Below are positions 1 through 5,234 of a stretch of DNA of 10,208 nucleotides, piece by piece. The stretch comes from UBA6183 sp964603255 (GTDB taxonomy: Bacteria > Bacteroidota > Bacteroidia > UKL13-3). Under the pieces are notes generated by a model, which saw nothing but the letters and a program-made list of their open reading frames with translations, was not told the DNA's origin and searched no databases. The position numbers were made by a program, and so were the translations under genes. Each line of letters opens with the position of its first letter. Position 1 is the stretch's first letter. The DNA lies in the NCBI GenBank assembly GCA_964603255.1, contig CAZRVA010000101.1, positions 1 through 10,208 of the forward strand, in the 5' to 3' direction.

Positions 1-1
1 A

Positions 2-49
2 AATTATACTATTTTATTAGTTGGTGCTTGTAATCAGGATGTTAATTAA
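2..49 (+). CDS. possible 3' end of an unidentified + strand gene (partial)
   Basis: Frame 2 is open from the window edge to a TAA at 47-49 and reads NYTILLVGACNQDVN. The stretch ILLVGAC resembles a lipoprotein signal peptide ending in a lipobox (LVGAC), but only five residues would follow the cysteine. It could be a tiny lipoprotein, a broken lipoprotein gene, or the chance C-terminus of a longer protein. The strong + strand terminator about 65 bp downstream (115-153) supports a + strand transcript ending here. Without the upstream sequence I cannot identify the product, and frame 1 also stops nearby (31-33), so the reading frame itself is uncertain. Confidence 0.25.
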   Translation, partial: NYTILLVGACNQDVN

Positions 50-114
50 CAGGTGGATAGCCATACTTGGTCATCCGTTATCTAGCTTGTTGAGTGGTAA
101 AAATCATAAAAAAT

Positions 115-153
115 AAGCCGGCAGTGGTAATCAATATCACTGCCGGCTTTTTT
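115..153 (+). terminator. intrinsic terminator for the gene entering from the left
   Basis: A perfect 12-bp stem, AAGCCGGCAGTG at 115-126 with CACTGCCGGCTT at 138-149, encloses an 11-nt loop and runs into TTTTTT at 148-153. An A-rich tract just upstream (about 107-116) would give a U-tract on the other strand, so it may work in both directions. It ends whatever + strand transcript enters from before the window and insulates the downstream MazG-like gene. The small reading frame at 94-294 runs through this hairpin and is not a credible gene. Confidence 0.88.
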
Positions 154-342
154 GATTTTATCAATGAAAAAAAGTATTGTACAGCTATATTAATAAAAAC
201 AGTGCCAAAGCGATTTAATAAGGAATATTTGTTTTTAACACACTGGTTTATAGCTGTTTATATTTTGCCCAAATTGCTATGTAAACCAAAGTGAATACTT
301 TTAAATACACTTGTAATCTGAATTTAGACACTTTTTAATACA

Positions 343-669
343 ATGACCATACAAGATGCACAAAAAATAGTTGACGAATGGATTAAAACAACCGGAGTTC
401 GTTATTTTAACGAGTTAACCAATACGGCCATGCTGATGGAAGAAGTAGGCGAAGTTGCCCGTATAATGGCGCGCAGGTACGGTGAGCAAAGTTTTAAACC
501 CAGCGATAAAGAGGTTGATTTGGCCGATGAAATGGCTGATGTATTATTTGTGTTGATTTGTTTGGCCAATCAAACCGGAATAGATTTAACTGCTGCTTTA
601 CAAAAAAATTTAGATAAGAAAACTAAACGTGATGCCAACAGGCACAAAGAAAACGAAAAGCTAAAGTAG
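343..669 (+). CDS. MazG/YpjD-like nucleotide pyrophosphohydrolase
   Basis: This 108-residue protein belongs to the all-alpha NTP pyrophosphohydrolase (MazG-like) superfamily, whose members cleave (d)NTPs to (d)NMP and pyrophosphate and often clean non-canonical nucleotides from the pool. The Mg2+-binding signature is intact: EEVGE at residues 33-37 (E33, E34, E37) and EMAD at 63-66 (E63, D66), followed by a hydrophobic helix (VLFVLICLANQTG). The length fits a single-domain YpjD/RS21-C6-type enzyme rather than two-domain MazG. The basic C-terminus (KKTKRDANRHKENEKL) is typical of this subfamily as I know it. The ATG at 343 follows an A/T-rich leader with no Shine-Dalgarno, and I found no clear promoter in 154-342. 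The stop lies 3 bp from the stop of the convergent glycosyltransferase. The substrate cannot be told from sequence. Confidence 0.9.
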   Translation: MTIQDAQKIVDEWIKTTGVRYFNELTNTAMLMEEVGEVARIMARRYGEQSFKPSDKEVDLADEMADVLFVLICLANQTGIDLTAALQKNLDKKTKRDANRHKENEKLK

Positions 670-672
670 TAT

Positions 673-2499
673 TTACTCCAACACCGGAGCAAGTGTGCTA
701 TAAATAATACCGTTTCCTTTTTTAGCACTGATATTTAATGGCGTGCACATAAAAGTTTGTTTGCCTTCATTAAGAATGGCTGCTTTAACCACTAGTTTTG
801 ATGAGGTGTTTTCGGGTAACTCAATACGCGGACGTAATATAATAGGAGCGGTTAGGTTTGATGTGTTTTTGAATTTATCTAAGCTGGTTGTGCCATAATA
901 TAATGCCTGGTTGTTGTTATCAAGTAAAGTAACTTCTAAAATTGGATTGGTTAATGAGTCTGTAGTATTTATCCAACTCCAAACTTCTAATTCAACTACT
1001 TTGTGTGTGTTATTAAATTCAAAAGTATTTTCGTTTGTGCGTTTGTTTTCAGCTGAAATCATAACTGAAAATGAATCAGGAAAAACCTTTTGTTTTCTCT
1101 TTGTAAACACAAATGTTTCACTCAAAGATTGGTATTCCTCAAACAATTTGTTTTTGTAAAATAAAGAAGCAATGCTTGCGTATTCGTAAGGAATTGCACC
1201 ACCATGAGAAATGATTAAAGTATCGGGTTGATGTTGTAATAACCAGTTGTAAAAGTAGGCATAACCCATTGTATCAATTTTTGCTGATACCACATTGGGA
1301 AGCATGTTTTCACGGTTTAAATAATAATCAAAATAATACATACGGTTACCGGCTAAAAAGGTTGTTGTTCCTTTTTGCATGTATGGTTTCATGGCCATTA
1401 CAGATGCTTTGTATGCCTGATGATAAAATACTTGGTAATGTTTGCGTGTATTGATTAACGCATAAGTATTCATCAACATCAACCCAATAAAAACCACTGT
1501 AAACAAAGTTTGATGTAATTTACTGTAAACATAAAATGCCGCGGCTAATATAAATACAACACCAAAAAGTAATACAGAATATTGCATGATAGGCGCACGC
1601 CACTGCGAGTAAAAATAAGGGAAAGCAAATGAGGTTATAAATACCAACATTGAAAAAATAAATGCCTTTTGATTGCTATCTTTTTTAATCAATACGGATA
1701 TTATTCCTGCAATCAACCCTAAAAAAATAAACCATAAAATTGGTGTACTGTATTGAGTTACGTATTGCAAATAGTAATAAATGTAATTTTTATCGGGCAC
1801 ACCTAACCAACTTAAACCGCCTTGCTGAAATTGTGGTAACAACAACGGAAATTCTAATGCAAACAAAGCAGCAGCAGCACCAAAACTGAACAACCATTTT
1901 TTAATTTCTTGTTTGTACACTGCCAAATAAATAATACCTGCAAACGCACAAGTTACAAGTGCCATGTAGTGTGTGTTGGCTACCAAAAATAAATACACGG
2001 CAGCCCACACAAATTTTTTATTTTGGGTTGATGTACTAAAAAGTGTGGACACAAAAAGTAAAGTAAATAACAAGCCAGGTGCATACATACGTGCTGTTTG
2101 GCTATGTACCAAAAAGTACTGAGATGTGGCCATAAACAACACTACCAATAAAGCAGTGTGTTTATTAAATAATTGTGTAATGAGTTTGTATGTTATCCAT
2201 AGTGTTGCTATACCTATGGCAATAAACGGGAATTTATAAACAACAGGATTTAGTCCGAACAGTTTGGTGTAGTAGTAAACAAAAATTTGAACCAATGGTG
2301 GGTGCATATCCAGCTCAATCACACCAATATTTATTACATCTTTTAACGATTGATAATTACATCTGGAAAGCGCACTTAACTCATCGTTGGTTAAGGCCAT
2401 TTGGTTGATGTTAAATAAACGAAGTACTGCGGCTAACGCAAGAATAAACCATATAGCATAGTGTTGAATGAATCGATATAAAAAACGATTTTCATTCAT
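673..2499 (-). CDS. GT-C fold (PMT/ArnT-like, GT39-type) membrane glycosyltransferase
   Basis: This 608-residue integral membrane protein resembles the dolichyl/polyprenyl-phosphate-sugar dependent GT-C glycosyltransferases (PMT_2/ArnT-like). A first membrane segment at about 13-30 is followed by an acidic pair (D39-E40 in LTNDELSAL) where the family carries its metal/catalytic acidic residue. Then come the characteristic DMHPPL motif (64-69) and QTARMYAPG (134-142). About ten hydrophobic segments extend to roughly residue 350. The last 250 residues are soluble. Residues ~480-600 are rich in beta-strand-like stretches and Asn/Thr, probably an extracytoplasmic beta-sandwich. It would move a sugar from a lipid carrier to an envelope acceptor (lipid, glycan or protein) on the periplasmic side. 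It is the last gene of the gcvT cluster, starting 5 bp after comB ends. Donor and acceptor are unknown. Confidence 0.8.
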   Translation of the reverse strand: MNENRFLYRFIQHYAIWFILALAAVLRLFNINQMALTNDELSALSRCNYQSLKDVINIGVIELDMHPPLVQIFVYYYTKLFGLNPVVYKFPFIAIGIATLWITYKLITQLFNKHTALLVVLFMATSQYFLVHSQTARMYAPGLLFTLLFVSTLFSTSTQNKKFVWAAVYLFLVANTHYMALVTCAFAGIIYLAVYKQEIKKWLFSFGAAAALFALEFPLLLPQFQQGGLSWLGVPDKNYIYYYLQYVTQYSTPILWFIFLGLIAGIISVLIKKDSNQKAFIFSMLVFITSFAFPYFYSQWRAPIMQYSVLLFGVVFILAAAFYVYSKLHQTLFTVVFIGLMLMNTYALINTRKHYQVFYHQAYKASVMAMKPYMQKGTTTFLAGNRMYYFDYYLNRENMLPNVVSAKIDTMGYAYFYNWLLQHQPDTLIISHGGAIPYEYASIASLFYKNKLFEEYQSLSETFVFTKRKQKVFPDSFSVMISAENKRTNENTFEFNNTHKVVELEVWSWINTTDSLTNPILEVTLLDNNNQALYYGTTSLDKFKNTSNLTAPIILRPRIELPENTSSKLVVKAAILNEGKQTFMCTPLNISAKKGNGIIYSTLAPVLE

Positions 2500-2504
2500 A
2501 TAAA

Positions 2505-3236
2505 TTAAATGGTATGTGTTTGTTGGCTTACTAAATATTCGCCTTGCATAATGGGTAGCACCGGTGCTGTGTTTAATTGCAAACAGAAATGTACATCATC
2601 TTCTGCTGTATGTAATGCTTTAAAGCGTTGTGCATGCGAAGATTTACGGACGTAATCTTCCAAATCGTGCTGCATAGTTTTATACAACTGTTCGGCCATT
2701 AAACCAGAATCGCAGTGTAAGGTGACGTTGTTTTTAAGTTGTGCAATTACTGCTCCGGCAAACAAAGTATCTTCCATGTTTACTTTGTCTTTCCATCCTG
2801 CACACAATAAAATAATATCGTTGGGTTGATGCAAAAGCCAATTGCACAATACATCTAAATTTAAAAAACTACCAATAGCAATTTTATCAGCACCTAACTC
2901 TTTACTTTGTTTAATGGCCTTGGTTCCGTTGGTGGTAGTAAAGGCAATGTTGCGGTCTTTTATCAATGGATTTTGAAATTCGAAAGGAGAATTGCCCATA
3001 TCAAAACCGGGTAACTTAACGGCATTTCTTTCGGCTGCACATAAAAAATCAAAGTCTTTAAATAAGCTGCATTCCTCCGGAGTTGAAACCGGAAGTATTT
3101 TGTTTACGCCTGTTTTAAATGCTACACACATGCTGCTGGTGGCACGTAAAATATCAATAACCACTACTGTTTTGCCTTTTACTTGGTATATGGGTAATAG
3201 GGCAGGAGTGAGCACAACTTCAATTTGTTTATTCAC
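2505..3236 (-). CDS. comB: ComB-family 2-phosphosulfolactate phosphatase
   Basis: This 243-residue protein has full-length ComB features: VVVIDILRATSS (24-35), ERNAVKLPGFDMGNSP (69-84), TTTNGTKA (100-107) and CAGWKDKVNMEDTLFAGA (145-162). The family is named for the Mg2+-dependent hydrolysis of 2-phosphosulfolactate to sulfolactate in coenzyme M biosynthesis (EC 3.1.3.71). Bacteroidota do not make methane, so the physiological substrate here is uncertain; sulfonate metabolism is possible. The start is a GTG at 3236-3234 that overlaps the upstream gene's stop (GTGAATAA, 8 bp), suggesting translational coupling. The frame upstream of the GTG is closed by an in-frame TAA six codons away and contains no other usual start. 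The glycosyltransferase follows after 5 bp. Family assignment is firm; reaction in this organism is inferred. Confidence 0.87.
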   Translation of the reverse strand: MNKQIEVVLTPALLPIYQVKGKTVVVIDILRATSSMCVAFKTGVNKILPVSTPEECSLFKDFDFLCAAERNAVKLPGFDMGNSPFEFQNPLIKDRNIAFTTTNGTKAIKQSKELGADKIAIGSFLNLDVLCNWLLHQPNDIILLCAGWKDKVNMEDTLFAGAVIAQLKNNVTLHCDSGLMAEQLYKTMQHDLEDYVRKSSHAQRFKALHTAEDDVHFCLQLNTAPVLPIMQGEYLVSQQTHTI

Positions 3237-3567
3237 GATTGGTAATAATGATTAAGCCGTTTTCGTCTTTTTTATTTGCCTTTTGTTGAATACGTTTTAA
3301 AACGTTGTCCCATTTAGGCTCTATGGTTTCAACCGCATGGTTGGTAAATATGATGGTGATATCACCATCATATCTCCAATAATAACTTGTATCGTAAGTG
3401 TTGTTTTTTACGGTTGAAAAGGATTCAATCTTTTTGGGTTCGCCTAATTTTTTAATCACATCTGCTTCGCTTGTACCCACAGCAATGGCAGCATATTTTT
3501 TAGGTAAACCTTGAGCTAAACAAAGTTTACCTAATGCTAAAATCATTACTAATAATACAACACGCAT
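3229..3567 (-). CDS. small secreted SmpA/BamE-like protein
   Basis: The 112-residue product begins with a clear signal peptide (VVLLVMILALGKLCLA), with a likely signal peptidase I cut after A18 (CLA-QG); a lipobox reading (C16) is less convincing. The mature part carries VGTSEADVIKKLGEP (30-44), matching the 'G-x-t-x-x-x-V-x-x-x-l-G-x-P' helix of SmpA/OmlA/BamE-like domains. A beta-hairpin-like segment, YYWRYDGDITIIFTN (62-76), follows, then a basic tail. Such folds are small alpha/beta periplasmic modules; BamE itself is part of the outer-membrane protein assembly machine, but I do not claim that role here. The gene lies 23 bp after gcvT and overlaps comB by 8 bp. A 10-bp inverted repeat straddles its ATG, and a 26-bp palindrome lies inside it. 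The gene is well supported; the fold assignment is moderate. Confidence 0.72.
   Translation of the reverse strand: MRVVLLVMILALGKLCLAQGLPKKYAAIAVGTSEADVIKKLGEPKKIESFSTVKNNTYDTSYYWRYDGDITIIFTNHAVETIEPKWDNVLKRIQQKANKKDENGLIIITNRE
3348..3373. repeat. 26-bp perfect palindrome inside the BamE-like gene
   Basis: The half-site ATATGATGGTGAT (3348-3360) is followed immediately by its exact reverse complement ATCACCATCATAT (3361-3373); the symmetry breaks at the next base pair (A3347/C3374). On the coding (minus) strand it covers the codons for YDGDITII in the SmpA/BamE-like protein. In mRNA it could fold into a hairpin of about 11 bp with a 4-nt loop. No function is known to me. Confidence 0.9.
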
Positions 3568-3586
3568 TGGTTAGGCAGTAATGATT
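3541..3586 (-). repeat. 10-bp inverted repeat straddling the BamE-like start codon
   Basis: AATCATTACT (3541-3550) and AGTAATGATT (3577-3586) are exact reverse complements separated by 26 nt. In the minus-strand mRNA the 5' arm lies between gcvT and the small secreted gene, the ATG (3567-3565) lies in the loop, and the 3' arm encodes part of the signal peptide (VMI). If it forms, it could modulate translation of this gene relative to gcvT. A 10-bp repeat in AT-rich DNA may also be chance. Confidence 0.4.
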
Positions 3587-3590
3587 GATA

Positions 3591-4670
3591 TTACAAGAAA
3601 GGTGTTTTTACAACCTTAGCTTTAATCTGTTTATCGCGTATTTCTATAAAGATTTCGGAATCTACTTTGCTGTGTGCTGCTGCAACATAACCCATTCCAA
3701 TAGCTTTATTTAATGAAGGTGATTGTGTACCTGAAGTAACCTCACCAATTACATTTCCTGCAGCATCCTTAATAATGTGGTGCTGACGAGGAATACCGCC
3801 ACGCTCGACCATTTCGAAACCAACTAATTTTTTAGTAGGCTTATTTTCTTTAATTGCCTTGTGGTGATCGGCCATGATGAATGGTTTGGTAAATTTGGTA
3901 ATCCAACCTAAACCTGCCTCAATTGGAGAAGTTTCATCGTTAATATCATTGCCGTATAAGCAGAAACCTTTTTCTAAACGTAAGGTATCGCGAGCACCTA
4001 AACCTGCAGGTTTAATATCAAACTCAGCACCGGCTTCAAATACAGCATCCCATAATTTACGAGCTTCTGCATTTGGTACGTATAATTCAAATCCACCTGC
4101 ACCAGTGTAACCCGTGTTAGAAATTAATACATTGTTGATGCCCGCTAGTGTGCCATATTTAAATGTATAATATTCCATCTCGCTTAAGTTTACATCAGTT
4201 AATTTTTGTAAAGCTTTAATAGCGTTTGGGCCTTGTACTGCCAATAAACTTGTGCCTTCACTTAAGTTGGTCATCTCAACACCAAAAGTGTTGTGTTTGC
4301 TAATCCAATTCCAATCTTTTTCAATGTTTGATGCATTAACTACCAAATAAAACTCTGTAGCAGAAACACGATAAACCAAAAGGTCATCAACAATACCACC
4401 TTTACCGTTAGGTAAGCAGCTGTACTGAATTTTACCATCAACCAAAACAGAAGCATCGTTGCTGGTAACCAATTGAACTAAGTCTAAAGCTTTTTCGCCT
4501 TTTAATAAAAACTCGCCCATGTGGCTTACATCAAACACACCAATGCTGTTGCGCACTGCATTGTGCTCATGAATTAAGTTGTTGTATAAAACAGGCATGT
4601 TGTAACCTGCAAATTCAATCATTTTTGCGCCCAAAGAAACGTGCAAATCGTTTAAAGCTACGTATTTCAT
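3591..4670 (-). CDS. gcvT: aminomethyltransferase, glycine cleavage system T protein
   Basis: This 359-residue protein is the T protein of the glycine cleavage system. It transfers the methylene group from aminomethylated lipoyl-H protein to tetrahydrofolate, giving 5,10-methylene-THF and ammonia in the cytoplasm (EC 2.1.2.10). Family signatures are intact: GVFDVSHMGE (44-53), GGIVDDLLVYR (91-101) with the conserved catalytic aspartate, NTGYTGAGGFELY (185-197), GLGARDTLRLEKGFCLYGND (223-242), the IPRQ region and GEVTSGTQSPSL near the C-terminus. Length is normal. The H and P protein genes are not in the window. gcvT is the first gene of the minus-strand cluster. I see no glycine riboswitch upstream, only a weak -7-like TAAATTTA (4715-4708) and then a tandem-repeat array from 4727. 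Confidence 0.96.
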   Translation of the reverse strand: MKYVALNDLHVSLGAKMIEFAGYNMPVLYNNLIHEHNAVRNSIGVFDVSHMGEFLLKGEKALDLVQLVTSNDASVLVDGKIQYSCLPNGKGGIVDDLLVYRVSATEFYLVVNASNIEKDWNWISKHNTFGVEMTNLSEGTSLLAVQGPNAIKALQKLTDVNLSEMEYYTFKYGTLAGINNVLISNTGYTGAGGFELYVPNAEARKLWDAVFEAGAEFDIKPAGLGARDTLRLEKGFCLYGNDINDETSPIEAGLGWITKFTKPFIMADHHKAIKENKPTKKLVGFEMVERGGIPRQHHIIKDAAGNVIGEVTSGTQSPSLNKAIGMGYVAAAHSKVDSEIFIEIRDKQIKAKVVKTPFL

Positions 4671-4726
4671 TATTGTATTGATTAATTATTAATGGAGGCG
4701 AATTTAATAAATTTAGCGATAGAAAG

Positions 4727-4827
4727 GGTTGATTGGTTGATTAGTTGACAAGTTATTGGTTGATAGGTTGATTAGTTGATAGGTTATTGGTTGACTGGTT
4801 GTTAGTTGATAGGTTGATTGGATTGAT
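4727..4827. repeat. degenerate tandem repeat, 8-bp unit RGTTGATW, with a 30-31-bp higher-order unit
   Basis: About 13 consecutive units of 7-8 bp fit the consensus (A/G)GTTGAT(T/A), with variants AGTTATT, GGTTATT and GGTTGTT. A higher-order unit is visible: a 7-mer followed by three octamers, at 4751-4781 (31 bp) and again at 4782-4811 (30 bp). A preceding partial copy (4727-4750) lacks the 7-mer, and another partial copy starts at 4812. The + strand is almost entirely G/T/A. It lies about 57 bp upstream of gcvT, so any transcript starting further upstream would carry an A/C-rich leader. Confidence 0.93.
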
Positions 4828-5101
4828 GTTCGTGGTTTGAAGTTCAAAGTTTTCTGACATCTATCATCCAGTAAACATCCATCTCTTATCTTCCTTCAAA
4901 GGAAGACGCTAGATTTTCGTTCAAACAATAATTTCATTTCCATGAGTTAAATCCTCCCCAATGCCGAAGGCGTTGCTCCGCGTACTCCTCCATCTGTTGT
5001 TGACTATGCTCAACTCTTCGTAAGACTATTTGCAAAAACTGACAGACGCTTCGGTCTGCATCATTGGTCTGCGTTAAAAATTGGGTAAAGCTATTACAAG
5101 G

Positions 5102-5132
5102 AGTTACGCAAAGTTAACACAAAGTTTCACAG
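5102..5132. repeat. three degenerate 10-11-bp tandem units (AGTTacgCAA type)
   Basis: AGTTACGCAA (5102-5111), AGTTAACACAA (5112-5122) and AGTTTCACAG (5123-5132) are tandem and share an AGTT start and a C-x-C-A/C-A-A end. The array is short and degenerate. Similar 'gttacgcaaagtt' strings occur between genes in other Bacteroidota as I remember them, which would need a search to confirm. No function is known to me. Confidence 0.6.
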
Positions 5133-5178
5133 CGGTATTTCAATACTTGATGTTCCGCATTTGTTACGCTGAATTACG

Positions 5179-5234
5179 TTTCCAATATCCAGCTTCCAAC
5201 ATCTAGCCTCTAAAATCCAACCCCTAACTTCTGG
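5179..5234. repeat. four degenerate 14-bp tandem units running into the xerD stop codon
   Basis: Units TTTCCAATATCCAG (5179), CTTCCAACATCTAG (5193), CCTCTAAAATCCAA (5207) and CCCCTAACTTCTGG (5221) line up at an exact 14-bp period. The last, weakest unit includes the xerD stop codon (TAG on the minus strand at 5226-5224) and its last codons. A looser relative of the same 'catccatct' wording occurs at about 4856-4886. Confidence 0.6.

Larger units (their letters stand above)
4671..5223. other. 553-bp gene-free region made of mixed short degenerate repeats
   Basis: This region separates the stop of xerD from the start of gcvT, both on the minus strand, and holds no convincing coding sequence. 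It contains at least three short-period arrays: 8-bp units at 4727-4827, 10-11-bp units at 5102-5132 and 14-bp units at 5179-5234. Between them are a small hairpin, CAGAC/GTCTG (5043-5047 and 5054-5058), a direct repeat GGTCTGC (5053-5059 and 5066-5072) and a GCCGAAGGC mini-hairpin near 4963. The gcvT promoter must lie here, but I could not place it with confidence. Such patchworks occur between genes in many Bacteroidota genomes, as far as I recall. Confidence 0.8.

Noticed and set aside
181..257. 9-bp inverted repeat ACAGCTATA / TATAGCTGT upstream of the MazG-like gene
   Set aside because: The 59-nt spacing and short AT-rich arms make chance likely, with no neighbouring signal to support a regulatory role.
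94..294. 66-residue + strand reading frame
   Set aside because: It runs straight through the terminator hairpin at 115-153, has no recognisable domain and lies in otherwise featureless AT-rich sequence.
911..1454. Two + strand frames (911-1159 and 1269-1454) opposite the glycosyltransferase
   Set aside because: They are antisense shadows of a well-supported membrane protein gene and show no domain of their own.
2992..3255. 87-residue + strand frame opposite comB; likewise 3874-4110 opposite gcvT and 6918-7187 opposite pdhC
   Set aside because: All lie entirely or almost entirely antisense to conserved genes and show no independent coding signal.
4671..4726. Glycine riboswitch in front of gcvT
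   Set aside because: I looked for a structured, G-rich aptamer between the repeat array and the gcvT start; the stretch is short, AT-rich and unstructured.
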